A DNA stretch of 64,000 nt from contig NZ_CP020914.1 in assembly GCF_007833355.1 (NCBI RefSeq), positions 234,047 to 298,046 of the forward strand, in the 5' to 3' direction. Position numbers and translations under genes: made by a program. The stretch is from Denitratisoma sp. DHT3. Lineage in GTDB: Bacteria > Pseudomonadota > Gammaproteobacteria > Burkholderiales > Rhodocyclaceae. The notes beneath the pieces were generated by a model. That model was given only the letters and a program-made list of their open reading frames with translations, was not told the DNA's origin and did no database searches. How positions within the stretch are numbered: the first letter of the stretch is position 1; every line of letters begins with the position of its first letter. Shown here in pieces: positions 9,850-18,818 of this stretch.

Positions 9850-10828
9850 TGTCTAGTCCCGCCTGGTTATAAACACGTTTTTTGAACAATTCTGGTTTTT
9901 TCTGCTGCCATTCCTTGAGCGCCTGAATGGGAGAACGATGGTTGAGTGCGCGCTGCGGAATCTGCTGGTTGTAGGTTTTTACATAGCGCGCAAGCGTCGT
10001 CTCCAACTCAGCGGCTGAAGCAAATCGGGTCTGGCTCACCACCTCACTGATTCGGCCATTGAAACGCTCGACCATCCCGTTGGTCTGCGGGTGGCGTGGC
10101 GGGCACAGGCGGTGCTCGATGTTCAGCGCCGCGCAGCGTACATCAAAGACGTGGCGTCCTGTGGGCTCACGCTTTTTGCTTGTGAAGCGGTCGGTAAACT
10201 GGCTGCCGTTGTCCGTGAGCAGTTTGACGATCTTCATCGGTGCGGCGCGTTCCAGGCGGTTCAAAAAATCCACGCTGCTACGCTCGCTTTGATCGGCATA
10301 GATATGCATGAACACCCAGCGTGTGGCGCGATCGATAGCCACAAACAGGTAGCGCCGCTCTTTTTCGTCGGGCATCTGCGGTAAGTACTTGATATCCATG
10401 TGCAGGAAGCCTGGCTCGTAATCCTTGAAGGTTTTGACAGAGGGCTGGATTTCGCCTGCATCGGCCAGTGCCTCGGCTTGTTGTTGGCGCAGGTTGGCCA
10501 CGCCATGGCGGCGCAAGCAGCGATCCAGTCCCGAGCGCGAGACTTCCGGATTGATGAATTCGCGCACCACAGCCACCAGGTCATCTAACGGCAGCAGCGT
10601 CAGGCGCCGTAACGCCACGACAATCGCCTCTTGCGCAGGCGTCAGCGTGGTACAGAGCTTGTGCGGGCGGTGCGATAAATCCTCCGGACTATCGCGCCGC
10701 TTCCACTTACGCGCGGTCGCTACGCTGATGTTGTAGCGTTCTGCCAACTCAGCCAGCGATGCGGATGACTGCTTGATCTCTGTTCGCGTTCGAGGGGTCG
10801 TTCGGGCTTGGGCGTGGACTTCACTCAT
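9818..10828 (-). CDS. IS481-family transposase
   Basis: A 336-residue DDE transposase. An N-terminal helix-turn-helix (about 20-50, with LAELAERYNISVATARKWKR) is followed by an rve integrase core. Acidic residues are visible in FLHMDIKYLP, LLTDNGSQF and the C-terminal Glu context NGMVERFNGRI. The stop codon lies outside the element: the frame crosses the left IS end at 9850 and the last ten or so residues are read from receptor DNA in reverse. The start at 10828 leaves about 100 bases of IS for a promoter. Mobilises the IS by cut-and-paste or copy-out; the exact mechanism is not readable here. Confidence 0.92.
   Translation of the reverse strand: MSEVHAQARTTPRTRTEIKQSSASLAELAERYNISVATARKWKRRDSPEDLSHRPHKLCTTLTPAQEAIVVALRRLTLLPLDDLVAVVREFINPEVSRSGLDRCLRRHGVANLRQQQAEALADAGEIQPSVKTFKDYEPGFLHMDIKYLPQMPDEKERRYLFVAIDRATRWVFMHIYADQSERSSVDFLNRLERAAPMKIVKLLTDNGSQFTDRFTSKKREPTGRHVFDVRCAALNIEHRLCPPRHPQTNGMVERFNGRISEVVSQTRFASAAELETTLARYVKTYNQQIPQRALNHRSPIQALKEWQQKKPELFKKRVYNQAGLDSYAPMLALDD
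9844..9849 (+). repeat. Target-site duplication CGTAAC, left copy
   Basis: CGTAAC occurs immediately left of the TGT end of the insertion sequence and again at 10933-10938 immediately right of its ACA end. Six bases falls in the range known for IS481-family duplications. Confidence 0.85.
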
Positions 10829-10932
10829 GTCGCTTGCTTCGCTTTCAAGGTTTCAATCAGACCACGCATCACTTCTCTTGCTCGAAAGAGTGGCCAGCTA
10901 CGAAGCGGGATATGATCACACGGGATGCAACA
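9850..10932 (-). mobile_element. IS481-family insertion sequence, 1083 bp
   Basis: The element runs from TGT at 9850 to ACA at 10932. Inward from the left it reads TGTCTAGTCCCGCCTG and inward from the right TGTTGCATCCCGTGTG, an imperfect terminal inverted repeat with 10 of 16 identical, including TGT and TCCCG. It is flanked by the direct repeat CGTAAC. It carries one transposase gene on the minus strand. Removing 9850-10938 (1089 bases, a multiple of three) rejoins the receptor frame exactly, which independently supports these ends. The clean duplication suggests a recent insertion. Confidence 0.85.
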
Positions 10933-10938
10933 CGTAAC
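10933..10938 (+). repeat. Target-site duplication CGTAAC, right copy
   Basis: Right-hand copy of the 6-bp direct repeat that flanks the insertion sequence (left copy at 9844-9849). Confidence 0.85.
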
Positions 10939-12018
10939 GAATCATGGGCGGTGTTTGGTCAGTTCAGCTGGCGACCCGATATCTTGTCGCGAAAGCTGGA
11001 GATCGTCCCTGGTATCCGCTACACGCGTGATACACGTGAGGTGCGCGTGGTCGATAACGGCAGCGTTTCCTACGCCCTAGGCGCCAGCAGCTACACCCAG
11101 GTCTCCAATCCCGTGTTGCAGAGTGGGAATGGCCAGTTGGAGGGCAGCAAGACGACGCCCGGCCTGTCTGTGCTGTATCACTTCGACGACCAGATGATGG
11201 GCTATGGCAAGATCGCCAGGGGGTATCGCACCGGCGGATTCAATATGGCGGATTCCAACCTGGCCCGTGCGCTCACTGGCTTTGCACCGGAAACCTTGAC
11301 CTCCAAGGAACTCGGTTTCAAGGGCCAATTCCTGGAGAGTCGCCTGCGGACCAATCTGGCCTATTTTGTGATGGACTACAAGGACCAGCAAATGCAGCTC
11401 TCTGTTCCTTCGAGCACCGGTGGCTACTCTGCGATTATCGCCAACGCAGGTAATTCCCAGATCAAGGGCTTTGAATTGGATGCCGTCTATGCGGTCACCA
11501 AGAATCTGCGCCTGGGCCTCAGCTGGACACGACTGGATCTGACGTACAAGAAAGTCGTCGCTCCTGGAACCTCAACTAATGTGGCTTCCCGCTTCCGCCG
11601 GACTTTACCCAAGAACAACTACACGGTCAACGTCGACTACCGGTTCCCGGATCTGGGTCTTCCTGGAAAGCTTGAAGGACATCTGGACTACACACATATG
11701 GATGCTCAATCTGGCTCGACAACCGACGGAATCACACAGGGAGGGGTATTTGCCGGCTACACCACGACGGGGTTTGCCGAGCTTGACCTGACCCCTGCCT
11801 ACAGTGTGTGGAACGGCCGGCTGGCACTGAACGGGATCAGCGCTGGTCCTAATGGACTGGGAGATGTTTCTGTCGGACTCTGGGCCAAGAACCTGACCGA
11901 CAAGAAGTATCTCTCCTACGTCATGGCGGGTTCTCCGTTTGGTGGAATTACAGGAGCGGCTCTCGGAGTGTGGGCTCCGCGCCGCACTGTAGGCGTTGAT
12001 GTGATCTATCGTTTCTAG
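10939..12018 (+). pseudogene. TonB-dependent receptor, C-terminal part
   Basis: This is the continuation of the receptor in the same frame as 8572-9849. After removal of the IS and one duplication the joint reads KQAWARN-ESWAVFGQF. It encodes about 359 residues of beta-barrel strands. Characteristic are YGKIARGYRTGGFN, LKNLTDKKYLSY-like C-terminal strands and a terminal aromatic residue (VDVIYRF) for BAM-dependent assembly. Without the plug and signal peptide this half cannot be exported or function alone. No other frameshift or stop was found in it, so the damage appears limited to the insertion. Confidence 0.85.
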
Positions 12019-12094
12019 AACGCATATTCCCCTAGTGTCGAAAAGTGACAGGCGACTCTCCCCTCAGCTAAGTCTTCACTGTCCAGCTGAGTTG

Positions 12095-12122
12095 GCCCGC
12101 CCGCGAGGGCGGGCTTCTTTTT
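12095..12122 (+). terminator. Intrinsic terminator after the TonB receptor
   Basis: Perfect 8-bp stem GCCCGCCC (12095-12102) and GGGCGGGC (12107-12114), with a GCGA (GNRA-type) loop, followed by TTCTTTTT. It lies 77 bases after the receptor stop and separates it from the MFS gene. Confidence 0.9.
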
Positions 12123-12211
12123 CCGATGAAAACACTGTTCAGTCCTTCGCCGGAATGACGCATGGGACTTGTTCAGCGTTCCAAAAATACATATCAGAAC
12201 AGGATGGCCTG

Positions 12212-13423
12212 ATGTTCTATGGATGGAAAATCGTGGCCGTGGCCATGCTGGCGCTGGGGCTGAGTTGTGGTGTCGCCAGTTATTCATTCGGGCTGCTGGT
12301 CCTGCCGGTCAGTCATGAATTCGGTGCTACACGAATGGAGATCATGTGGGCACTGACTGCCTGTTCCCTGGCGACGATGCTGCTTTCCCCCATGGCAGGC
12401 ACCCTGATGGACAAGCGGTCGGCCCGCTCGCTGTTTGTCATCGGTACCTTGTTTCTTGCCGCATCCCTGTTTCTGATTTCCTTCTCCCGCCATGTGTGGG
12501 AATTCATCCTGGTGTACGGCCTTGTCATGTCGCTGGGCAGTACTCTGCTGGGGCCGCTGGGCGCCAACACCTTGGTGGCACGCTGGTTTTCGCGTGGCAG
12601 CGGACGCGCCATGGGTATCACGGCCATGGGAACGTCATTGGGTGGTTTTTTTGTGCCTCTGATTTTGCAGGCACTCATCGATGAGCACGGTTGGCGTCGA
12701 GCCTGTTTTTATCTGGGGGGCATTGTCACTTTGCTGTTGCTGCCGCCCATCATCTGGCTGGTCTGCGATAACCCATCCGATCTGGACTTGCACCCCGATG
12801 GAGAACCTGGGCTCCATCGACACCAACGATCCGGAGTGGGTTTAACCCAAGCCCGGTTGCCGAATCTTTGGAAGGATGCTTCTTTCTGGCGCATTTCGCT
12901 TGCCGTCGGTGCGTCCATGGCCACGTTCACCGCAATGCTGGCGAATCTCGTCCCTTTTGCCATTGGCCATGGCGTTGCATCCAAACAGGCGGCGCTGCTG
13001 GTATCAGTAATCTCGATGGCCGGTTTCGGTGGCAAAGTGCTCTTCAGCGTATTTGCCGACCGCATCAATCTGAAGTACTGCATGTTGACTGCCTTGCTGA
13101 TGGCGGGTTTGCCGATGCTGCTGCTGGTCTGGTTCCACGAATTCCCGATCATCGTGCTTGCCGCGATTTCAGTGGGGCTTTCTTCCGGTGCATTCCTGCC
13201 TGCATGGGGGGCGCTCGTGGCAAGAGTTTATGGCCCCCTGATTTTTGGACGCGTCATGGGATTCATGCAGCCGGTCACCATTGTCATGGTGATATTGGCG
13301 ATACCCATGGTGGGGCACCTGTATGACCTGAGTGGTAGTTATTCCGCAGGGTTTCTGGTCCTGGTCAGCGCGGTCGGATTGGCAATATTGGGATTTCTTC
13401 CTTTGCGGCTAACGCATCAGTAG
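12212..13423 (+). CDS. MFS transporter (monocarboxylate-type)
   Basis: A 403-residue protein with about twelve membrane helices. It shows the MFS loop motif GTLMDKRSAR near 70-80 and a second half-motif FADRINLKYC in the middle. The opening MFYGWKIVAVAML and the general pattern resemble MFS proteins annotated as oxalate/formate or monocarboxylate carriers. ATG 12212 is preferred because upstream in-frame sequence runs through the terminator. AGGA lies about 10 bases before it. Being inside the catabolic region, it probably brings the substrate or an acid intermediate across the inner membrane. Substrate unknown. Confidence 0.82.
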   Translation: MFYGWKIVAVAMLALGLSCGVASYSFGLLVLPVSHEFGATRMEIMWALTACSLATMLLSPMAGTLMDKRSARSLFVIGTLFLAASLFLISFSRHVWEFILVYGLVMSLGSTLLGPLGANTLVARWFSRGSGRAMGITAMGTSLGGFFVPLILQALIDEHGWRRACFYLGGIVTLLLLPPIIWLVCDNPSDLDLHPDGEPGLHRHQRSGVGLTQARLPNLWKDASFWRISLAVGASMATFTAMLANLVPFAIGHGVASKQAALLVSVISMAGFGGKVLFSVFADRINLKYCMLTALLMAGLPMLLLVWFHEFPIIVLAAISVGLSSGAFLPAWGALVARVYGPLIFGRVMGFMQPVTIVMVILAIPMVGHLYDLSGSYSAGFLVLVSAVGLAILGFLPLRLTHQ

Positions 13424-13464
13424 TCCGTTTGCACCATGTGGAGTCACGCCGATCTCTCCATACT
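13422..13464 (+). promoter_or_regulatory. Conserved 43-bp promoter element, copy B
   Basis: Reads AGTCCGTTTGCACCATGTGG, variable bases, GATCTCTCC and ATACT, with the same 26-base interval between TTTGCA and ATACT as the other three copies. It starts inside the stop codon of the MFS gene and precedes the four-gene KAS III/CoA-transferase operon, whose start codon is about 70 bases downstream. Confidence 0.65.
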
Positions 13465-13533
13465 TCATGCAAAGCCAGTGCATTGCATCAAGCGACATGT
13501 TGATTGCAGGTGATGATTTCGAGCGGGTGTCAT

Positions 13534-14568
13534 ATGAAGTCCAGAACGAAAGCTAAAGCAGCGATCAAGTTTCATAGTTGCCACTTCCCCGACGGCAAGC
13601 TGACCAACGAACAGTTGGAGCGCGATCTGGGACTATGGAGTGCTGCCAAGATTCTTGATCGCACGGGTATCGCGGTGAGATCGGTTGCCGCACCGGGTGA
13701 GTGCGCATCGGACCTGGGTTTTGCAGCCGCTCAGAAGCTGTTTTCGCAGGGGGTATGTGCTCCCTCCGATATCGACTTTTTGCTGTTTTGTTCCCAAAGC
13801 CCCGATTACTTCCTGCCGGCGACTGCATGTCTCTTGCAGCATCGACTGGGGTTGCGCACGGATTGCGGCGCCTTCGATCTCAATCAGGGATGCTCGGGAT
13901 TCGTATATGGCCTGGGCGTGGCCAAAGGCCTGATTGAAACGGGTGTAGCGCGCAATGTGCTGCTGATCACGGCGGACACGTATACGAAATACGTCAATCC
14001 AAAGGACCATACGGTCCGTACACTTTTCGGCGATGCTGCGGCAGCCACGCTCATCGGCGCGGAGGAGGCCGACACCGACCTCATCGGACCGTTTGTCTTC
14101 GGTACCGATGGCAGCGGTGCCGACAATTTGATCGTCCACGCTGGGGGAATGCGGCATCCGATTTCCAATGAAACCGCTTTGGTGCGTGAATACCCCGACG
14201 GCAGCCGTCGTTCGCTCCAGAACCTGTACATGAACGGGCGGGAGGTGCTGAGCTTCGTCTTGAGAGAAGTGCCCAAGGCCGCCGATCAGCTTCTCTCGAA
14301 ATGGGGATGCCCCATTGATCAGGTTGATCACTTCATCTTCCATCAGGCCAACAAGTTCCTGTTGGAGCAGCTACGCAATGAATTGAATATCCCCGCGGGT
14401 AAGTTCTGGCTACAGATGGAGACCTGCGGCAACACCGTTTCCTCGACCATTCCGATCGCGTTGCAGAACGCCTCGAAGCAAGGTGCCATCCGCAGCGGGG
14501 ACAACGTCATGGTCGTTGGATTCGGCGTTGGCTATTCCTGGGCTGGTGCCATGATCACGATTCAATGA
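13534..14568 (+). CDS. 3-oxoacyl-ACP synthase III-like condensing enzyme
   Basis: A 344-residue thiolase-fold protein of the KAS III group. The catalytic triad is complete: Cys in NQGCSGFVYGL (about 124), His in FIFHQANKF (about 269) and Asn in ETCGNTVSS (about 300). The family performs Claisen condensation of an acyl-CoA with malonyl-ACP, or related acyl transfers. ATG 13534 follows GAGCGGG. ATG 13513 and TTG 13504 are alternative starts in the same frame. First gene of an operon with a CMD-family protein and CoA-transferase subunits, behind promoter element B. The catabolic setting makes a fatty-acid housekeeping role doubtful; acyl transfer or reverse Claisen chemistry is inference. Confidence 0.82.
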   Translation: MKSRTKAKAAIKFHSCHFPDGKLTNEQLERDLGLWSAAKILDRTGIAVRSVAAPGECASDLGFAAAQKLFSQGVCAPSDIDFLLFCSQSPDYFLPATACLLQHRLGLRTDCGAFDLNQGCSGFVYGLGVAKGLIETGVARNVLLITADTYTKYVNPKDHTVRTLFGDAAAATLIGAEEADTDLIGPFVFGTDGSGADNLIVHAGGMRHPISNETALVREYPDGSRRSLQNLYMNGREVLSFVLREVPKAADQLLSKWGCPIDQVDHFIFHQANKFLLEQLRNELNIPAGKFWLQMETCGNTVSSTIPIALQNASKQGAIRSGDNVMVVGFGVGYSWAGAMITIQ

Positions 14569-14603
14569 TGAATGGGCACACATGGACAAATGAGTAATTT
14601 GCG

Positions 14604-14619
14604 ACCCGCAACATTGCGG
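14604..14619. repeat. Small palindrome before the CMD gene
   Basis: CCGCAA and TTGCGG (14606-14619) form a 6-bp inverted repeat with a 2-base centre, about 40 bases before the start of the decarboxylase-family gene. It could be an operator half-site pair or a small mRNA hairpin. No T-run follows, so it is not a normal terminator. Confidence 0.3.
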
Positions 14620-14657
14620 TGAGCTGCCGTTGCTTGTACCTCAAAGGAGTAATACCC

Positions 14658-15260
14658 ATGCAAGAAAACCTGAAAACGCCGCGCATCCCGCTGCTTTCAG
14701 CAGACGAAATCGCAAAGATCGGTGCCGAAGCCGGTATCCCGCCAGAACTGCAGGATCGCAATATTTTTCGCGTCCTGTTCCAGAGCCCCCGTGTGGCCAA
14801 GGCACTTCAGGGTCTGCTTTACGCACAGCTTTTTGGGTCTGCATTCGATGGCAGGCTGCGCGAGCTCGTCATCATGCGTATCGGCTGGCAGACAAACTGC
14901 GAATACGAGTGGGTCCAGCATTGGTACACCGCATTGAAAGCCTTCGGCTGTACCGAGCAGGATCTGTTGGAAGTCCGGAACTGGCAAGCCTCGACCCATC
15001 TCGGCGCTGCTGAAAAAGCCGTTCTTGCGGCAACGGACGAGGTCATTTCCACCGGGACGATTTCCGACGAAACCTGGGCGCGTTGTGAGCAGTATCTCGA
15101 AGGAACAGAAGCGCGCCTGGAGCTTGTATTTGCAATCGCCACCTGGCAAGCGGTTTCCCTCATGCTGCGATCCTTGAAAGTGCCCGTCGAGGCCGATACG
15201 CCCTCCTGGCCGCCCGATGGCCGCTCTCCCCAGGACTTTGCCGGTGGGGTGGGGCGATGA
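14658..15260 (+). CDS. Carboxymuconolactone decarboxylase/AhpD-like family protein
   Basis: A 200-residue all-helical protein of the CMD/AhpD fold. The core is [19 protein letters not shown] followed by a conserved His (VQHW). Only one Cys is present at the usual CxxC site, so a peroxidase-type disulfide mechanism is unlikely. ATG 14658 has a strong ribosome-binding site, AAAGGAG. The stop overlaps the next start as ATGA. In the operon it lies between a KAS III-like enzyme and 3-oxoacid CoA-transferase, so a lactone or beta-keto acid intermediate is a reasonable substrate class, but no reaction can be assigned. Confidence 0.75.
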   Translation: MQENLKTPRIPLLSADEIAKIGAEAGIPPELQDRNIFRVLFQSPRVAKALQGLLYAQLFGSAFDGRLRELVIMRIGWQTNCEYEWVQHWYTALKAFGCTEQDLLEVRNWQASTHLGAAEKAVLAATDEVISTGTISDETWARCEQYLEGTEARLELVFAIATWQAVSLMLRSLKVPVEADTPSWPPDGRSPQDFAGGVGR

Positions 15261-15958
15261 TCAACAAGGTGTTTTCCTCTGCTGCCGAAGCCGTGGCCGA
15301 TATTGGCGATGATGCGACCCTGGTGGTTGGCGGCTTCGGCCTGTGCGGAATCCCCGAGAACCTGATCCGTGCGCTGGTGGATAGCGGACCCAGGAACCTC
15401 ACCGTGGTTTCCAACAACTGCGGTGTGGACGACTTTGGCCTGGGCCTCATGCTAGCGGGGCGGCAGATCAAGAAAATGGTCTCGTCCTACGTCGGAGAGA
15501 ACAAGAACTTCGAGAGGCAGTTCATGAGCGGGGAGCTCGAAGTCGAACTCAATCCCCAGGGAACGTTGGCGGAGCGGCTGAGAGCCGGTGGCGTGGGTGT
15601 CCCGGCTTTTTTCACGCCGACGGCTTACGGGACGGAACTCGCATCGGGAAAAGAGATCCGCGAATTCAATGGTCGCCCCATGGTGCTGGAACATGCCATT
15701 ACGGGTGACTTCGCCCTGGTCAAAGCATACAAGGGCGATCGACACGGGAACCTCATCTTTCGCAAGGCAGCACGCAATTTCAATCCGCTCTGCGCCATGG
15801 CAGGCAAGATCTGCATAGCCGAAGTAGAGGAGTTGGTGGAGCCGGGCGAGATCGAGCCGGATCTGGTGCATACCCCTGGAATTTTTGTTCACCGTGTCGT
15901 CGTCGGCGAGCGCTTCGAGAAGCGTATCGAACAACGCACGACGCGGCCACGTTCTTGA
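15257..15958 (+). CDS. scoA: 3-oxoacid CoA-transferase subunit A
   Basis: A 233-residue type I CoA-transferase alpha subunit, close to ScoA/AtoD/PcaI. It shows [13 protein letters not shown] at about 25-37, [12 protein letters not shown] and the central [14 protein letters not shown]. With subunit B it moves CoA from succinyl-CoA (or acetyl-CoA) to a 3-oxoacid such as acetoacetate or 3-oxoadipate. The start overlaps the previous stop (ATGA), so the subunits are made together with the CMD protein. Acetoacetate is the expected product of the BKACE enzyme in this region, which makes succinyl-CoA:acetoacetate transfer the best guess. Confidence 0.88.
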   Translation: MINKVFSSAAEAVADIGDDATLVVGGFGLCGIPENLIRALVDSGPRNLTVVSNNCGVDDFGLGLMLAGRQIKKMVSSYVGENKNFERQFMSGELEVELNPQGTLAERLRAGGVGVPAFFTPTAYGTELASGKEIREFNGRPMVLEHAITGDFALVKAYKGDRHGNLIFRKAARNFNPLCAMAGKICIAEVEELVEPGEIEPDLVHTPGIFVHRVVVGERFEKRIEQRTTRPRS

Positions 15959-15979
15959 AAACGCGAGAGGAAGCCGCTA

Positions 15980-16636
15980 ATGCCCTTGAATCGTCAACAA
16001 ATCGCCATGCGCGCGGCCCAGGAGTTGCGTGATGGCTACTATGTGAACCTCGGGATCGGTATTCCGACCCTGGTGGCCAACTACATCCCGGAAGGAATGG
16101 AGGTGGTGTTCCACTCCGAGAACGGCATCCTCGCCTACGGCGCATTTCCCTTCGAAGGTGAGGAGGATGCCGATCTCATCAACGCGGGCAAGCAAACCGT
16201 GACCGAGTTGCCTGGAACGGCCTATTTCGACTCATCGCTGTCGTTCGGCATGATTCGCGGCGGCCACATCGATGTCACCATCCTCGGCGCCATGCAGGTT
16301 GACGCCGGAGGCAGCATCGCCAATTACATGATTCCAGGCAAGATGGTCAAAGGCCCCGGAGGGGGAATGGATCTGGTGGCGGGGGTCAAACGCGTCATCG
16401 TTGCCATGGAGCACGTCGCCAAGAACGGTGAGAAGAAGATTCTCGATAAGTGCGACCTGCCGCTCACCGGCGTCGGCGTGGTCACGCGCATCATTACCGA
16501 CTATGGCGTGATGGACGTGACGTCCGAGGGCTTGACGCTGGTGGAGAAGGCACCGGATCTCAGTGTCGAGGAAATTCAGCGCGCCACCGAGGCCAGGCTC
16601 ATCATTTCGCCACAGTTGTGCGATATTTCGCTGTGA
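15980..16636 (+). CDS. scoB: 3-oxoacid CoA-transferase subunit B
   Basis: A 218-residue type I CoA-transferase beta subunit. The catalytic Glu lies in SENGILAYG near 46-54. [14 protein letters not shown] and [19 protein letters not shown] are typical. The ribosome-binding site GAGAGGAAG is 8 bases before ATG 15980. It forms the active enzyme with ScoA 21 bases upstream. Last gene of the operon behind promoter element B. Confidence 0.9.
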   Translation: MPLNRQQIAMRAAQELRDGYYVNLGIGIPTLVANYIPEGMEVVFHSENGILAYGAFPFEGEEDADLINAGKQTVTELPGTAYFDSSLSFGMIRGGHIDVTILGAMQVDAGGSIANYMIPGKMVKGPGGGMDLVAGVKRVIVAMEHVAKNGEKKILDKCDLPLTGVGVVTRIITDYGVMDVTSEGLTLVEKAPDLSVEEIQRATEARLIISPQLCDISL

Positions 16637-16680
16637 GGATGCTCATAACCGAATATAAGCAAGCGTGGTGCGGTGCTTCT

Positions 16681-16707
16681 GGAGCGGGGCAGTCTGCAGT
16701 CCGCTCC
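16681..16707. repeat. Inverted repeat after scoB
   Basis: GGAGCGG (16681-16687) and CCGCTCC (16701-16707) form a perfect 7-bp stem with a 13-base loop, 45 bases after the scoB stop. There is no T-run, so it may be a Rho-assisted end or an operator. Further on, GGCGTT occurs three times (16762, 16782, 16795) in front of the LuxR-type gene. Confidence 0.4.
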
Positions 16708-16823
16708 GGGGTGCCGGCGTATTTACCGTAATGCAGGGCGTCAGGCCTTATTGCTAACCCCGGCGTTTACGTAGCGCACTGGGCGTTGTTGCCAGGCGTT
16801 ACGGCATCTGGAGCTCTCGATCC

Positions 16824-17933
16824 ATGGCGCGCACTCTTGAACATCTGGTCGATACCCTCTACGCGAGCATTCTCGACGATCTGCCTTGGCTGGCTTTTCT
16901 CGAAGAACTGGAATGGCACCTTCCTTGCCATCACGCCACGATGGTCTTGCGCCGCCCCCGCGACGGGGATGTCGGCGTTGTCGTCGCGAGTCCCGCCAAC
17001 AGTCCGGCGATTGCGTTGCTGCAGCGCGAACACTATCGAGACTCCCCGTTTCTGGATCTGCCGGAAGGTAAGGTCTGCATCCTCACTGAACGAGAACTGA
17101 AGACCCATCACGCCAGCTACTATCACCAGTACATCCGGCATTTCAGTCAGGTGACCGAGTTGATCGGCGTGAACATGGTTGATCCCCGCACCGGCATGGC
17201 TTTCCGGCTACGCGCCGCGCGTATCGATGGCGAACCCGGTTTCGGCGAGCGCGAGCGGAAGATCTTCGAAGCGTTGATTCCTCGTCTTCGCACGGCGATC
17301 GGGCTCTATGCGCGCAATGCACTCCAGGAGTATCGACTGAGCGTGCTGGACGAGACGGCGGGGCAGGTTGCCGTCGGCTCCGGCGTACTCGACGATAGCC
17401 GCCGCATACTGATCAAGAACATGGTGTTTGATCGAGTGCTGGCGGCAAACGACGGATTCCATGCGCGCGACGGTATTCTGTACTGCAACGACCCCAAGGA
17501 TGACCGGGCGCTGCGCACCCTGCTGAGTCGCTGTGGCACCGAGGCATCCCAATCTGCCGCCGAGCAGACGCTGAAGATCCATCGCGCCGGTCGGGATCGA
17601 TTCTGGAGCCTTCTGGCCCGGCCGTTGCCACCCCGTCCTGGCCTGGACGAGAAGACCCTATCCACGGTGATTGTGTTGTTGCGCGATGCGAGCCAGACCC
17701 CCGAGGTGACCGAAAGTGCCCTGATCGAAATGCTCGGACTCACCCGGGCCGAGGCGGCCCTGGCGGTGCGGCTTGTGAAGGGGGCGAGCCTCATTGATGC
17801 GGCCGCCTCTCTTGGGATCTCCCGTTTTACGGCCCGTACCCAGCTTGCCTCGATCTTCGATCGCACGGGGGTTCACCGGCAGGCCCAATTGGTGGGCCAT
17901 ATTCTGGGCATGATGAAAACGGTCTGGAGTTGA
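16824..17933 (+). CDS. LuxR-type transcriptional regulator
   Basis: A 369-residue protein. The C-terminal ~65 residues are a LuxR/GerE helix-turn-helix: LTRAEAALAVRLVKGASLID, then AAASLGISRFTARTQLASIFDRTGVHRQAQLV. The N-terminal 280 residues look like a PAS-type sensing region and contain no receiver aspartate pattern, so direct ligand sensing is more likely than phosphorylation. ATG 16824 has GGAG about 12 bases upstream. It lies in the middle of the four loci that carry the 43-bp promoter element and is the only regulator gene among them, which makes it the prime candidate for their activator. Confidence 0.85.
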   Translation: MARTLEHLVDTLYASILDDLPWLAFLEELEWHLPCHHATMVLRRPRDGDVGVVVASPANSPAIALLQREHYRDSPFLDLPEGKVCILTERELKTHHASYYHQYIRHFSQVTELIGVNMVDPRTGMAFRLRAARIDGEPGFGERERKIFEALIPRLRTAIGLYARNALQEYRLSVLDETAGQVAVGSGVLDDSRRILIKNMVFDRVLAANDGFHARDGILYCNDPKDDRALRTLLSRCGTEASQSAAEQTLKIHRAGRDRFWSLLARPLPPRPGLDEKTLSTVIVLLRDASQTPEVTESALIEMLGLTRAEAALAVRLVKGASLIDAAASLGISRFTARTQLASIFDRTGVHRQAQLVGHILGMMKTVWS

Positions 17934-17945
17934 GCGGCGTACGCA

Positions 17946-18003
17946 GGGCAATTGCATGAACAGCCACAAATCGATTCCTCCCCCGTCAAGGGGGAGGGGG
18001 TTG
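17946..18003. repeat. Dispersed repeat type 2 with GC hairpin
   Basis: Begins GGGCAATTGCATGAAC and ends in a perfect 8-bp hairpin, CCTCCCCC (17977-17984) and GGGGGAGG (17990-17997). A related copy is at 49358-49410, and its first half recurs at about 24283-24300. It lies between the convergent LuxR and PLD-like genes, where it may act as a two-way transcription end. Confidence 0.5.
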
Positions 18004-18007
18004 AGCT

Positions 18008-18682
18008 TCATGCGGTGTGCGCCGCCGAATCAAAGATGATCGGATTGAAGTTGCAACCGGGCTGGGTATTTGGGGCCGTTGACACTTTTTCAACCATGTC
18101 GTCGAGGTAGTCGGCCAGGTTTCGGAGACCGTTGTCCGGAATCGATGTGATGGTCAGCGGAATGTTCCCATTTTCCCGTTGCAATGAATGGGACAGGTAG
18201 TAGCCGGCGATCGGTTTCAGCTGTGCGTCCCGGATGAGGATCATCCGGTCGTGTAGTTCATCGGGTGGCATCCCCATGACCTGCAGTCGTGCGCCATGGG
18301 TGGTATCCGTCCAGCTTAGGCAAGCGGATTTCAGATTATCGATGCGCGATGGCGGCGGCGATTTCGGTTCCGGTCCCATGCCCCAATCGTGCAGCAGCCG
18401 TTCGGGCCAGTCCGAGAGCGGCGCCTCCGGTGTGTGCTCGGTAAGCACCAGGTAGGTGCTGTCAGGCACACCGCATTGGTTGATCAAATTGATTCCAACG
18501 TCGTCCATGTAGGGATCCACCCAGGTGATTTTTGCGGATCGATGATGGGCAAACAACCTCCGGAGCCATTCCACGAACTCGGACTGCGGCAGCCAGAGGG
18601 GCCGTGCGCGGGATTTGTCGGGCTCGCCAGTCAGTCGGTCCATCCGCATGTCGGAGGTCACCCCGTCAAGAGTCTGCGCCAT
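18008..18682 (-). CDS. Unknown protein with PLD-like domain features
   Basis: 224 residues, not confidently recognised. The region ITWVDPYMDDVGINL (about 53-67), then LHDRMILIRD and a glycine-tyrosine strand resemble the single phospholipase D-like lobe found in some large bacterial proteins, but the HKD Lys is replaced (HDR). No signal peptide or membrane span. ATG 18682 is chosen because GGAAG sits 5 bases upstream; TTG 18697 is an alternative. A copy of the shared 43-bp promoter element lies 137 bases upstream, so the gene appears to belong to the same regulon as the CoA-transferases and BKACE. The function is unknown. Confidence 0.6.
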   Translation of the reverse strand: MAQTLDGVTSDMRMDRLTGEPDKSRARPLWLPQSEFVEWLRRLFAHHRSAKITWVDPYMDDVGINLINQCGVPDSTYLVLTEHTPEAPLSDWPERLLHDWGMGPEPKSPPPSRIDNLKSACLSWTDTTHGARLQVMGMPPDELHDRMILIRDAQLKPIAGYYLSHSLQRENGNIPLTITSIPDNGLRNLADYLDDMVEKVSTAPNTQPGCNFNPIIFDSAAHTA

Positions 18683-18818
18683 TGCTCTTCCTTTCAAGAA
18701 AACATCACTTCAGCTGCCGAAATGGATGTAATGAAGCCACCCTGATGGTCAGGTGCCCTTGGTGGCGCACCTTGCCAGGTTTGTTTCCGGCAACGGGTGA
18801 GTACTCACCCGCGCATCA

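Noticed and set aside
10834..10938. Start of a separate gene for the C-terminal receptor part at 10834
   Set aside because: These bases belong to the IS; the receptor resumes only at 10939.
12140..12190. Possible fifth 43-bp element before the MFS gene
   Set aside because: Lacks TTTGCA, and the distance from CATG to ATACA is 26 instead of 24.
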